A DNA stretch of 64,000 nt. Source: Circinella umbellata (taxonomy: Eukaryota; Mucoromycota; Mucoromycetes; Mucorales; Lichtheimiaceae). The notes beneath the pieces were generated by a model. That model had not been told where the DNA came from. It searched no databases and was given only the letters and a program-made list of their open reading frames with translations. The DNA is taken from positions 186,001 through 250,000 of the forward strand of contig JAIWNF010000032.1 of NCBI GenBank assembly GCA_025093555.1, written 5' to 3'. Of the stretch, positions 22,111-34,618 are shown one piece after another; position 1 is the first letter of the stretch, and each line of letters starts with the position of its first letter. The translations under genes were made by a program, and so were the position numbers.

Positions 22111-24489
22111 GTTTTTTTTCCTCTAAATACTAGAAACGATGGAAACTGTAGAAGAGATGAAGTTTAAATGAGAGAAAGAAAAAAAAAAAAACAGAAAAAT
22201 AAAGGGAAAAAAGAAAAGGGGGAGTTTTTTTTTTCTGGAGCAGAACGAAAAAAAAAAAAAGGAACCCCCAATTAAAAAGAAGCTTTTGAATTCGGGAATT
22301 TGGGGACCATCGTCTGTAACACACCCCGTAAAGATTCGGTCAATTTGTGCTGTCAACCCCGCCCTCGTTTATTATAGGTGGATGAATTAGATTACTATTG
22401 TATAGCCTTTAGTAACAAATTCAATGCAGAAAAAAAAAACCAGCTTTAGCAACAAAAATATATTTAAACATTTGATTATGAATCTCTTTTTATTTTATTT
22501 TGGCATCAGATCAGCATTCCGGTATATCGGAGTACGTAGACATATCATTATCAGATAAAGGCATTGTGTCGCATGACTTTTTTGGTGGATAACCACACTT
22601 GTTGTAGAATATGAATACTTGTCGAGTTTTCCAGCAGTCCAGATTTTTTAATTCATGTCATGACAGCCACTACTAAAAAAACATTTTCTTGTATTATATT
22701 GCGAATTTATAAAAGTGAAATGATGTCCAGACTAGTTCTAATATTACAATCAGAATAACTTATTTGACGACAATTACACCCATCCATGTGTGTTATTTTT
22801 TACGCGAGCCTATATATTCACAGTGTAACAACCTACTTTCTTCGCTGCTTTTTTTTTCGTAACAAAATGTCAACAATATATATATATACTTACAGTTTAA
22901 TAAATACATATTCAATAAAGTTATTCTACGGAGTCAAATAATTAGAAACATTTATTAGGAGTGGATGGTCCTCAAACATAAACGCGATCATCGTTTTAGA
23001 ATTATTAAAGCTAAATCAGGTGTTGGTATTCTGGGACCATGATGTAGAACATAATGAATAGTAATATATACCTTGTGAATTCCATTCCTTGTTGATACTT
23101 TTCAGTATACTCAACATCCGATTGATAATAGTAGTTAATGTTATATCGTTCATTCAGTAATATATCAATAATCATCAAGTGTGCATTCAGGATTTACGTA
23201 ACGATTTTTATACAGCTATATATTTTCTCAATTCAAATATCCACGTAGTTTAAAACAAATCTGTGAAGAGATATAAAAAAAGGGGTGATATATAATCATG
23301 TTGTACGAATGCCTTGCTTCAAAAAATATTTCTACGTACTATTTCGAAACAATCTCCTGCCCTGAACTTGAATGACTTGGTGTACGTTTTCGATTCTTCA
23401 ATAAAAAAAAACTACTAAAAAATAATCATAATATATAAGGTGCATACTGATTTAAACCGTCAAAATATGGGTTGGAATATGAAGTTATGAACTTTTTGAG
23501 TCGTAATATATGTTAATTTAATAAGTATTCTGAAGAGATGTTATAGGACAGCTTTTAAAAACGATTATTTTCCATTGAGATTTGTCGTTTCAAAGTATGA
23601 TATTTTACCAAGTAAGGTCAATATCTCGAGAAAGGGATAACTTATAAAAGTGGTTATAGATACAAGGTTCGTGCTCTGGATTTTACTTGGCTCCTAATTG
23701 TTACCATTCCATTTTTTTCATCTGATAAAAAAAACAAAACTCGAAAAATAGCTGTTTTCAAATACTGCTTGGATGTAGATAGCATCATCTATACTGGAAA
23801 AGATTTCTAGGCTCTTGTTGAATAGCAACCAAGTAAAATTATAACCCCATCCACTATGTTTAATAAAAAAATAAATAGAGCCAGGTCCTGACAGACGGAA
23901 ATATCAAATGATACTATGAAATCAAGCAATAGAGAAAAATAAAACGAAAGGATACTCCTCAATATTATAGTACATACATCCTTTTTTTTGTATGGAGGTA
24001 TGAGCTTCAAAAAAACGTACCGACAGCGGATTGGGCAGCGAGCCAAAATTTTGGTGGTTCCTTGTAAAAATTTTTTTTTTATTCTTTGGTGGTAGGTCTG
24101 CTTTTGACAAGTGGCTGCTTATTATTTAGCAAGAGGTAGAGTATTTATTTATTTATTTCTATAAATTAAGAAGATAGTTGAAGGATGCATCTTTATATGA
24201 TTATTATTAATATTTCTCAATCTGACGCAAAAAAAAAAAAATTAACGACTCTTTTTTATTTAAAATTTCAGATGCCAGTTATATAGTTGTTGCTATGAAA
24301 TGCTCGTGTTATAAAAAGGTTAAAATTGTAAGAAAAAAAAATATAAAAAATTGTATTTTCTAATAAACCATCATGGAAATGATTTTTTTTTTGTTGTTGT
24401 TGTGATGACGATAAAAAAAATTCTATATAAAAAAGTGCAAAACAACCGCGTAAACTCGCACGACGAAGCATGTAGCGCAGGAGAAAATA
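22111..24489. other. Gene-poor region upstream of ERG3
   Basis: The first 300 bases contain poly-T and poly-A tracts and should be the ERG3 promoter. The rest is AT-rich with only short open frames that show no protein-like composition. I see no gene or repeat I can support. Confidence 0.4.
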
Positions 24490-24575
24490 CCCGGCAGTGA
24501 CCAAAGATTCGAACCCGGGTCCCCCAGATGGGGGTACGAATCTTAAGCCAGAGGTCCGTGGCTCTTTCTTTTCTC
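24490..24575 (-). ncRNA. tRNA-like structure, probably a tRNA-derived pseudogene
   Basis: On the minus strand GGGTTCGAATCTT is a near-perfect B box and TGGCTTAAGAT resembles an A box. CTTAAGA could be an anticodon loop reading TAA (Leu), and CCCCCATCTGGGGG could be a long variable arm. However, the anticodon, T and acceptor stems pair badly. The + strand shows an 8-bp inverted repeat AAGATTCG/CGAATCTT enclosing the C5/G5 hairpin. A degenerate tRNA-Leu or a tRNA-derived SINE head fits best. Confidence 0.25.
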
Positions 24576-24637
24576 TATTTCGAAAAAAACAGGATTTGAC
24601 CCCAGTTCAATTTTAACCCAGGAATTCGGGTTGTCGC

Positions 24638-24670
24638 CGGGTAAATACTTCTGCCTAACGTATTTACCCG
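24638..24670. repeat. Perfect 11-bp hairpin
   Basis: CGGGTAAATAC and GTATTTACCCG pair perfectly around an 11-base loop. It lies about 60 bases beyond the tRNA-like element. Role unknown. Confidence 0.5.
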
Positions 24671-27600
24671 CTGTTATATCATCCCCTATATCTTTTCATC
24701 CGCTGTTTCCCCTATCCATTGTATTGACCAATATTCTGTTTTAATTTATTTTTGAGTTTCGTTATTTCTTAATATTAACATGATAATGATCATGCCGTTT
24801 TGCATAATATTATTATTTAATAATATTATCGTTTCATATTCTTATTTGGATAATATTATTATTTCTATTTTGTTTAAATATAAATACCATCCAAAATAAT
24901 AATAATAAAATAGAAAATAACCATCGAATTATCAATTAGTCGACTTGTTTCTTATTTTACTTCCTCACCTTCTTTATAATCAGTTCCCTTGTGGCATAGT
25001 TTATTGTGTTTCATCTATCGAAGAATCCTGGTTATTACTATTAACGTTAAGGTGCGGCGATTAGTCATATAAACTTACAGCGGATCTGACATCTTATAAT
25101 TGAAAATTAACAAGCTTGAAAGTGCGAGGCTACATGTAGAATTAATTCCATCTCATGAAAAATAATAATAATAATACTTTCCAACTAGAAAATACAAATG
25201 CTCTTTTTCTTACAATTTTAACATTTTAATAACACACGGCAACAAAAATAATATAACGTCCATTTCATAGTAACAACCATATAAAACAGGCATCTGAATT
25301 CTAAATAAATACTCTACTTTTTGTTAAATAATGAGTAACCATTTGTCGAGAGAAAAACCTGCCACTAAAAATTATATTTACTTGTACAAATTGAGATATG
25401 TTTCTTGGTTACAGTACTTTTGTTATTTGCTTTGTATTCTTTTTATCATTCATTATTCTCTCCTACCTACTTGTCTTCTAAATAGCTTAACTGATAATCA
25501 TTTCTACAACTACACTCGCGTTTAATAGTATTGAATAAAATAGAAAAAAAGGAAAAACTAGATTATCCCAGAAATAATGATCAATTCTCCAACGAAAAGG
25601 ACATAAATCATTGAATACAACGAACCTACTTTTTGTTTTCTCATCACATTTCTTGAAAACGCGTTGTAAAGATTTATTTGTGGAAAAACAATTTAATTTG
25701 GCTGCTTTAAAGGTAGTGAAAAAGTAAATGATCAAGGGATTGTCTCTTTTTAGCATACAATTGACTGACGTTTACAAGATGCTTTGAATCTAATAGTAAT
25801 TATGTCCAAAGCTATACTATTTCTACCGCTACGGTTTAATACTACAGTAATAGTAAGAATAATTACTCTATTTTTGAAAAATAAAAATCAAGAGTAGTAG
25901 TTTATGAGTACATTGAATAATAGAGAATAAATTACAAAAATAGTAGCATTTACTGATACTTCGACAGGCTGTCCAAATGAATCTTAAAATATATATATAA
26001 AAAAACTAAATGATAGCTATCAAAAGTAGAATGATTTGAAATTGAAACATAAAAGTACTCTTATCAGAAATACTCTAACTTTTTTCTTTATAATAAAAAA
26101 AAAGCGTTATTAGGTTCAAGTGGTTACAAAAAATAAAAAGCAAAGAAGTTTACTGATATCATTCGGCCATTATATGAAAGTATCTGCTGTAATTGGTCTA
26201 TGAATGCATAAAAATGCGACATATATAAAATTGGCCACATAAAAACACTAGCTCCGGAAGAATATGTGTCAATGTTTGATCTTATATATACTTTGACAAA
26301 AAGCAGGTTTGAATGAAAAATGTTTTCGAGATACGTACTTTACATAGTAAGTCGAAAGATTGTAAAAAGACTGATAAGTTTAACAAGTGGTATATATATA
26401 TATATATATATATATGAATGCGATTGTCAGGAATAACTGTCAGAAGTCATAGTTTCAGCTTTTCTATATGAGATGTGAAAGATACCAAGTTTTTGCTAAT
26501 TTGATTTCGTCCTGCTATGTATACAAAAGAAAACAGGTTGTTTAATATGTTTAAGACAAAAGTCATTAAATTAAGAAACCCTACGTAATTCAGTCCAAAC
26601 AAAATAAATAACAAAATCTAAATAAAGAATGTATTTTAATGAGAATGTAACAAATGAATTTTACGGGAACTGTTTAACAGACTCGTGTTTTGTCAGGTAC
26701 ATCTAAAACAAACAAAAGTAGGTTAGACCATCTTAACTTAAATCTCTCCATTGGGGAATCTATTCAGACATATGCGTGACGACATTATTAATAAAATAAA
26801 TCGACCATAGTCGTCAGCTTTTGATTGAAAGTTAGTGTGGGTTGATTGTTACTTTCTCATATACAACAATGGTCTCTATCAAAGAAAAAAGAACATAGTC
26901 TGAAGTTTGGGACGGAGAACATAAATATAAAAGTGAAAAATATTATAACAAAAGTCAATAATGACCAACTCATTAATATGATATATATATATCGTAATTG
27001 TAAAAGACTTTATTATACTATGAAAATGCGAATATGAGTTTGTTGAAGAGACATATGTAATAATACAAAGTTGTCTTTACATAATAGTAACATATCGCCA
27101 AAACTACTTTTCGCAGACATAATTCTTACTCCATCTATTTTTATAAATCGGAATTTAGCTGACAAGTTATTTTAAAAAAGTGTAGGGAGCAATCATCCTT
27201 TCTCCAAGTTATACTATCCGGACTTTTCTTGTTTAAGAAATGAAAATTTTGACGTGATATAAATAAAAAGCTTTTATTAAATAAAGATGCCAAGGAATAA
27301 AGTAGTACAAAGAATTCGAATAGATCGGTCCGATTATCCCGATTTTTATTTTTTTAAAAAAAATGGTGTTAAAATTAAAAAGAGTATGACGATAGACTCT
27401 CTTTTGTGAAAGAAGCTGTATACGTAGTAAATGACTCATGAGGTATTTTTTATATTATATGCTTCTCAAAGTGAATAAAGGAAGGACCTCCCTCTCCTCC
27501 TCTCCCTATTTCCCACTTTTACCTTACTACCTTACTACATACGTAATAATAAAGAAACGATACATAACAAGTTTAGTACGTATAAATGAATGAGATGCTT

Positions 27601-28194
27601 TGGTAAAATAACAAAATAACTCTTCCCTGTGTTTCATGATTACACATTACGTGTCATAATAATAAAGAGCCAAGACTTTCATATTTATTTATATTATTGA
27701 CTTTCAATCTCTTTTTTTTTCCCCTTGAAACATATAATTTACTGTTTACTATGTGAATGTTAAGACATTTTTAATTTAGCATAGAAGCTTATCGAATTTT
27801 CTCGACAAAATATTTTAACAATGAGAAAAAAAAAAACCCTCAATGTACGTAGGAAGATTATATTTTCCGCAACATTCTTATTATGCAAAAAATATATTGG
27901 GGGAACTTCTTGGCATCATAGTTACTAAAAAGAGATAATTAAATGATTGGATCATTATTATGATCGTCAAAAAGATTTATCCCTATTTAGGTAAAACGCC
28001 TAAAAAATCAACCTGGGTTATATAAATGACGTAAAGGATGGTTACACACGATATTAGGAATTAGCATATGATGAAAACAAGTATTAGAAAAAAAGTATAT
28101 AAAGAGTTGACCTTTCTTGATTCAAAAAAAATCATATTCAAACAACCTTTTTCTTTTATATATCAAGTTTACAACAAACAACGAACAAAATAAA
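24671..28194. other. Gene-poor AT-rich region
   Basis: About 3.5 kb with palindromic TAATATTATTA stretches near 24760-24870, a TA microsatellite near 26392-26415, and only short open frames with no recognisable domain. A TATA-like TATATAA near 28096 belongs to the following gene. Confidence 0.4.
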
Positions 28195-28443
28195 ATGATG
28201 ACAAGTAATACTCGTGAACGATCCAATTCTACTTCCAATCGTAAAGCACCAAGAAAATTCAGTTTAACTGATTCTGCTAAACATCCACATTTACATCAAA
28301 TCCATGAAACTTTACATAATTTTAAAGAAGATGCCAAAGAAACTTATACTCAACATCGTCAAGAAAAAGAATATCGTATTCAAGAACGGGATGATCGTCG
28401 TGCTAAACGTCCACAAGATGGTAAAACTAATCCTATGGAATAA
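28195..28443 (+). CDS. Small hydrophilic protein of unknown function
   Basis: A single-exon frame of 82 codons begins at the double ATG at 28195/28198. The frame is open upstream to 28117, but the extension overlaps the TATA box region and is less likely to be translated. The protein is strongly hydrophilic, rich in K, R, E, Q and H, with a helical, charged second half (QHRQEKEYRIQERDDRRAKR) and no membrane or signal segment. A TATA box lies about 95 bases upstream, and the 3' flank is T-rich. It converges with the TMEM223-like gene 170 bases away. Family not recognised; low complexity and composition recall small stress-type proteins, which is only a guess. Confidence 0.55.
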   Translation: MMTSNTRERSNSTSNRKAPRKFSLTDSAKHPHLHQIHETLHNFKEDAKETYTQHRQEKEYRIQERDDRRAKRPQDGKTNPME

Positions 28444-28613
28444 ATAGTTTATTTTACCAAGCATCATTATTATCATTTATCATTAAACATCCCCCCCCTC
28501 ATCCCCACCTCCCCTTATATTGGGAATCTCTTTGTAAATATATATATATATAATATTATCTTCTTCTTTTTTTCGTAATGTCATGTTTAAATATATAAAT
28601 AGTATTATTAAAT

Positions 28614-29636
28614 TTATCGTGCATTTGGATTATACCATAAACCATCAAATAATTTAACATCAGTAAATTTTCCTTTACGATCTAACATATATGCCATACG
28701 TTCACCTTGTGCACGTAAAAAGATATGTGATGAATTAGTTTTTCCTAATGGATCTTTTCCAGTAATACCTAAATAATACAATAATTTAGTGGTCTATTCT
28801 CTTCAATGTAATATAATCCAAAGAACTAATCTCAATTACCTAAACCAGTAAATACTTTTTGTTTACAATAAAGCTGATCGATAGGATATTCTTTATATTT
28901 ATGTGAATTCATAAAGCGTGCATGTGTAACTAATTTTACTTTATTGGCACCTCTCAAAAGAATTAATTTATCGATATATCTAATTCAAATTATTAGTTCA
29001 TTTCATTCATTGTGTGAGGGATGATCCATTATTTATTTATTTTTTACCTCCAAGGATATAAACACATGACAGCAGCGATACCAATACCAATAGATACCAT
29101 ACCACCAGCAATGGCCATTCTTTGACTTTTAGGTGCTAAAACAATAGGTGCATCTTCTGCATCACTTTCTTTTTTTGTATAACTTACATAAGCTAAACTA
29201 GCAAGATTTCCCCTATAAAATATATAGTCTTTTATTATTAATTGAACTACAACAAAACTCTTTTATCTATATCTATATCTTACCAAAACATAAGTTGAAC
29301 ACCAGCAGATATGTACATGAACAAAAACATACGTTTGACACCTTCGGGTGCTTGATAAAATACAACGTCACGACCTTTTAAAGTTTGTTTGATTTGTTTT
29401 CCAGCATATTGAATAGATTTACGATCAAAAGCTGTTTCAGAGGATGCTAATCGCGTATGAATACGTATAAAAGGACGCGACGATACTATTCAATGCAACC
29501 AAAAAATATATATACATTAATGAGTTATATATAGTTCATTCCTTTTTGTACTTCCATGTTGAACATGAATAAAGAATAATTAGTAAATATATAAACCTTG
29601 TAAAAACAATGGTCTTGATAATATGGACCTTAACAT
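28614..29636 (-). CDS. TMEM223-like mitochondrial inner-membrane protein
   Basis: Five minus-strand exons: 29636-29597, 29485-29284, 29212-29048, 28979-28840 and 28768-28614, encoding about 233 residues with every junction in frame. The N-terminus (MLRSILSRPLFLQ, then more R, S and T) looks like a mitochondrial presequence. Two hydrophobic spans follow, around FLFMYISAGVQLMFWGNL and MAIAGGMVSIGIGIAAV, the second leading into CLYPWRYIDKLILLRG. That layout, with DVVFYQ before the first span and a soluble C-terminus, resembles the TMEM223/TMEM186 family linked to respiratory-complex assembly. The resemblance is by pattern and not proven. The gene starts 154 bases downstream of the cactin stop on the same strand. 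Confidence 0.6.
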
Positions 29637-29789
29637 TATTATTATTTTTGGGGGGAGAAACAAACAAGGCGGAGAAAGAGGGGGGGGAAGCATTATACAA
29701 ATTATAGAATAACTCAAAGCCACTTGTTATAATAATGAATGGATGAATTAATTCATTTGATTTTGGGGGGGAAATATATAAGTTTTTTT

Positions 29790-32058
29790 TTATTTTCTGT
29801 AAAATTGACGTTTGAAATGGAACCATAAACTAAGTACACCTCTATCAAAACTACATTTAAAACCTTTTTTATGTGAATATTCCCATTCACGATTGACAAT
29901 ACGAAAAGCGATATCTTCATAAGGTGGTCCAGCACGGAAACGAATCATGACAGTTTCAGGTGATTCTGGATCCTTTTCAATAAAATAAGTAGGAGCAACT
30001 GATTTATCAATTAAATCAGGATAAAATATATTAAACTTGTAACCCTGTACAACTATTATATTTTAGAATGGATTAGAAAGTTAGAAGTTAGAAATATAGA
30101 AATTATAACATGTAAATAATTCTCTTACCTTTGGGTGGTGGATTATCATGATCATAATGAGTTTGATTATATTTATTCCATTCATAACCAGTATGAACAC
30201 GATTAAAGTAACGTGGTTTACGAGGTCGATATTTATCTTGCCACATATATGTTTGTTTGGCTAATTCAGCTTCAATATTAAAGATAGCTTCATCTTCATC
30301 AATACCTTTAGCAGCTTCTTGTTCAAATAGAGCTGCAGATGCAACAGAATCATCTTGAGGTTCATTTGATCTTGGTTCTTCTTTGGGTTTATGTCGTACA
30401 GGAATAATTTTAGCTGCCAATACTTTACGTCGTTGTTCCATCTATATATAATATATTCATATATAAATTATCAATTCATTTTAACTATATGTATATAAAT
30501 ATATAAGAAACAAAATAATAGTTACCAGTTCTTTCAAATCATCCGCTGGATCTACTATTTTCTTATCACGATCTTCTCGAGATAATTGTTCAAAAGGTTC
30601 GGGACTCATACTTCTTTCATATTTTTCAATCAAAATAGTTTGTTCTTCATCTTCTTGTTCTTGTTCAAATGCACGACGATCTTGTTCTTCCATTAAAGTT
30701 TGATCGACTGGTTCCATTTCCATACCTTCACCTGATTCCACACCACGACCATGAACTTCAACATTTTCTTGTTCAAGTACACGTTGTAATTCTTCTTGTA
30801 CCTTGTGAGCTTCTTCACGTTGTTTTGATCTCAATTGATTCAATCGTTTAGCCAAAAGTTCTTGATGCATATCCGTTAATTTAGCTTTGGCTTTATAGAC
30901 CACCAATTCACTCAACAAGTTTTCCCAATATTCAACATCGACAGGTTCATTGGAGCTTAATTTGTTCATAATATGATTTTGTAGTACACCTAATTGATCA
31001 TAGGATTTACCCGAAAGAACACGATCCACATCTTCTTGAACACCTTCAGAGACACCTGTCGCTGCACGTTGCGTTGCATCTTTACGTAATTTATTCACTT
31101 TATCTTCAGCAACTACAATTAATGCACGCCAAAATTCCAATGTTTGTTCATTTTTTTCTAAGCTCAAATGCATTTGAATATCCTTGTGTAATTCTTCTGT
31201 TTCATCCAGTGTTAAATTCTATATAAATGTAAATGCTTAATACACTTTCTTCCTTCTCTATAATATAATCCGAAAAAATAAACTTACATCGAAAATGGTA
31301 TAAGGTTCTTCTAAATCAATTTCCAATTCAACATCTTCTTCTACTTTATCGGGTTCATTGGCAAGTCTTAAATTCATAGCAAGAATATCAATAGGTTTGG
31401 CTCTTCCTTCCTTTATTCGAATTTCTGCTCTTCTTTTAGCTTGTTCTAAATGAAATTCTTCTTCTTTTGTTTCCCAATCACCCATTTGAGCTAATTCTGC
31501 TTCTCTTTGCATACGCATAGCTTCTTCTTCACGTAATTGCATTTCCACTTCACGTTCAGCACGTCGTTTATTTAATTTGGCTAATTCTTCTTCGGTTTCA
31601 CGTTTACGTTCTATTTCTTTACGTCGAATTTCTTCTGTATTTTTGCCAAACTTTTTACGATCATGTTGTTTCTTTTTAGACCAAACAAACTTGGATTCCA
31701 AGTTGATATCATTGAAAGGATTATTAACATTAGAGTAACCTAGATGTTCAAGTCGTGAATTATCTGGTTTTTCTTCTTCCTCTTCTTCTTCTTCATAGTA
31801 GTAACGTTCTTTTTTAGATTTCTTTTTTTCTTTATGTCGTCGTCTTTTACGATCGTCGTCAACGTCTGGTGATTCTGAACGATGTTTGTGTCTATACATT
31901 ATAAATAATAATCAATTGGGTTTATTATTATTATTATTCTGTAGGGGTATATATTATATATAAAAAACTTACTTTCGCTTTTTATCGCGTTTACGTTCGT
32001 CTCTATATTTATCTGGAGTTGGACTACGATGGCGTCTTCTATCGGGTGATCTAGGCAT
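29790..32058 (-). CDS. CACTIN: Cactin, spliceosome-associated protein
   Basis: Five minus-strand exons: 32058-31973, 31891-31288, 31218-30526, 30441-30129 and 30052-29790, giving about 652 residues. The C-terminus carries the diagnostic cactin domain: KYRPRKPRYFNRVHTGYEWN, then VVQGYKFNIFYPDL and ending in WFHFKRQFYRK. The middle holds the conserved cactin mid-domain (FWRALIVVAEDKVNKLRKD and flanking helices), and the N-terminus is an R/S/D-rich and coiled-coil region. Cactin is a nuclear protein that associates with the spliceosome and supports splicing fidelity; its fission yeast homologue Cay1 affects telomere maintenance. An intron-rich genome such as this one fits its presence. Confidence 0.93.
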
Positions 32059-32400
32059 CTTTATTTTTAAGTGCGTATATTGGAAACGAAAAGAAAAAGA
32101 GGAAGTTGCGGGGATTTGGAAGCTTTTTTTTTTCAAGTCTAATTTATGCTTTGAACTTGTTCAAAAAAAACCATTGTAAAAGCAGAACCTTCTTATCCAA
32201 CGTCAATATTATTGTGAATAATAAATTGCTGGCATAAATTTAATTACTTGGTTAAATCTCAAAACATATATGTTCTCTACGTACAATAAAAATCCTTATG
32301 TTTATAAAGAAGTATATTTATAACAAAGCATGAAAAAGTAATCTTGTCCCGCAATTTTTAATTATTTCTTTTCTTTTTCTTTTTCCACTAAACAAAAAAT

Positions 32401-33267
32401 ATGTCAAAAAATAATCAAGGTATTTTTCTTTTTTTTTATTACCTACATGAGCACTTTTCTCATCGAATTGATAATAATAATTATAATAATTTAGATAACT
32501 TTAATATTACAAGTACTTATGGTACTCGAAAGACTATTCCTTACACCATTATAGGTCATGCAACTATAAATTCTGTTATTGAAGGCTCTATCATTATTCG
32601 AAATATTACTGGCAATTTGAATATTAATAATGATATCTCTGGTCATGCTATCTTTATTAATGTCATTGGTACCGTAACCATCAATCATTCTATTACGGGT
32701 ACTCTCTTGATTCGAAACATGACTGGTAATTTGAATATTAGCAGTAATACTTGTGTCATCCCAAATACTATTCAAGTATATAATATCATTGGTAATGTTA
32801 CTGGTCATAACAGCAGTAATGTTCAAATTCATCATATCACTGGCAATAATCACATCAGCTATAATAACGACCATACTGCTGATGACGATTATGATGGATA
32901 TGACTATGATGATGATGATTGGGATGATGATTATTATGACGGTGAAGACGATGAAGATGGTGACGAAGACGGTGAAGAAGAAGATGACGACGACGAAGAT
33001 GGTGAAGATAGTGAAGACAGTGAAGAAGAGGATGAGCAAGACAGTGAAGACAGTGAGAACGAAGATGATAAAGACAGTGAAGACAAAGATAATAAGAACA
33101 GTGAAGACGAAGACGATAATGACATTGATAAAAACAATTATAAAGATAATGAAAATTATAAAGAAGAAAAAGAAAGCAAAAGTGATATAAATGAATCAAG
33201 TGAAAATCATATGTTGTTCACTTTATCTGATGACAATATCGGTCGTTGTTCATCATCAACATTGTAA
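32401..33267 (+). CDS. Unrecognised protein: beta-type hydrophobic repeats plus long acidic tail
   Basis: An uninterrupted frame of 288 codons starts at 32401. Residues about 50-155 form repeats with alternating I, G, T and N (IIRNITGNLNI, LIRNMTGNLNI, GHATINS, GTVTINHS), spaced about 20 residues, which would suit a beta-solenoid. From residue 160 the chain is almost pure D/E with S, then K/N-rich. Two intron-like segments exist: 32420-32494 (75 nt, in frame, GT...TTAG), whose removal joins MSKNNQ to DNFNITS, and 33264-33343, starting GTAAGTG inside the stop codon, whose removal adds about 12 residues and ends the gene at 33380. I do not recognise the family; bactofilin-like polymers show comparable I/G periodicity, but no claim of homology is made. 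Confidence 0.55.
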   Translation: MSKNNQGIFLFFYYLHEHFSHRIDNNNYNNLDNFNITSTYGTRKTIPYTIIGHATINSVIEGSIIIRNITGNLNINNDISGHAIFINVIGTVTINHSITGTLLIRNMTGNLNISSNTCVIPNTIQVYNIIGNVTGHNSSNVQIHHITGNNHISYNNDHTADDDYDGYDYDDDDWDDDYYDGEDDEDGDEDGEEEDDDDEDGEDSEDSEEEDEQDSEDSENEDDKDSEDKDNKNSEDEDDNDIDKNNYKDNENYKEEKESKSDINESSENHMLFTLSDDNIGRCSSSTL

Positions 33268-33380
33268 GTGAAATGAGTAATCATATATACGTACATGTCC
33301 ATATCATCAACATATATTAATTAATACGTATAAACTTTTATAGTAGCAAATTAATCAAGTCTGAGAATAAAGAACATTAA

Positions 33381-34429
33381 AAAGTTCTACTAATTCATGC
33401 AAATGATATATAAAAAGCTGTATTACTGTACTCCAATAAAATAGCAATTAAAGAAATTAGTTTTATGTTATAATAATAAAGTACTGTTTTTTGACAGTTT
33501 ATATTTTTTTTGCTATTGAAGCAAGCATTACTAATATATATTTTTGTACTGCGATGATAATTCATTTTTATAAGTAATTGCTTTTAATATACGTACAGAT
33601 TTAAAGTTACTTTGGTTAAATATATTAAGTTTATTTTTATAATAAGCACGTACTGTTCGTTGTTAGTGCACAATGAACCAATTGAAATGCATATATTTAA
33701 TTTCAAAAATAGAGAAATGTTGTTCTATACGTAAAGAAAAAGAAAAACACGAATATTGGCAGATAGTAATACCTGATCGATGGTACAATTAATTTAATTG
33801 GACATGGATTGTCTTTTTGTTCTATATAGTAAAAAAAAAGCATACTCTTTATATTGATATGAAAGACATGTTATCTGATTGTTTTATAAGACATCTTATT
33901 GGTTTTTTTTCTGCTCCTGCTCCTCGAATTATGATATATGAACAAAAGAAAAAAAAATTGTTGGGAGAAAAAAGTGAAACATTTTTTTTTGTTGAGTAAC
34001 GTAAGAACATCATTATATCTTATAGTAAGAACAAAGATCGTTTTCTTTTAGTATAAGTATGACGTGCATTGATTTATATCGATTGAAAAATTACAAAGAG
34101 AGTAAATGCCATATAGGAAGGTTCTTCTATAACTATAAGATATTATTATGGTTAGAATGGAAAAAAAAAGATGATGCATCAAATTATTCTTATTCCATAT
34201 TGTGAAGATTATACATGAAAAAACAAACAATTGATAAACACTCATGACCAAATACACTCTTACTGGCAATGCATGAAGAAATAAATCAATCTTACCCGCT
34301 TTGCTACGTAGATATATAAAAAGATTCGTCCACCAAAAATTCATTTCAATGACCGGTCGTTCACAGAGAACATATTCAAGAAATCCAGACACTCCTGCCA
34401 TGATAAATATGCAGAACAACAACATTATC
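33381..34429. other. Intergenic region, no supported gene
   Basis: AT-rich. A minus-strand frame at 34431-34048 has hydrophobic composition and a possible donor near 34300 but resembles no known protein. Confidence 0.35.
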
Positions 34430-34618
34430 ATGACAGGAAGTGCAAGTGATCTACAAGATCACTTGCGACATGGTCTTCTCCACAACACTCCTGTCCGTCG
34501 CAGCCTTCCTGGCCAAAGCCGCGGCCCTCTAGTTCGCGGTTTTGGTGGCGGTGGTCATTGTGGCCGTTTTTCCAAGTCGCGATGGCTGCCCTGCTCGCGA
34601 CGGTGGTGGTGTCTCTGA
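34430..34618. other. GC-rich island with hairpin
   Basis: About 190 bases are distinctly GC-rich (runs such as CTGGCCAAAGCCGCGGCCCT) in otherwise AT-rich DNA. A perfect 10-bp hairpin GCAAGTGATC/GATCACTTGC lies at 34442-34466. On the + strand ATG at 34470 opens MVFSTTLLSVAAFLAKAAA, which reads like a secretory signal peptide but stops at once. On the minus strand an acceptor-like GGTTTCAG precedes an open 60-codon frame. Origin unclear. Confidence 0.45.

Noticed and set aside
22310..22340. ACACACCCCG as a sterol-regulatory (SREBP-like) site upstream of ERG3
   Set aside because: Too short and degenerate to distinguish from chance.
32491..33199. Long antisense and alternative frames rich in I, S, H or M
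   Set aside because: They arise from GAT/GAA triplet runs and the I-rich repeats of the sense-strand acidic protein.
34048..34431. 127-codon hydrophobic frame on the minus strand
   Set aside because: Composition fits AT-rich noise; no family recognised and no supported neighbouring exon.
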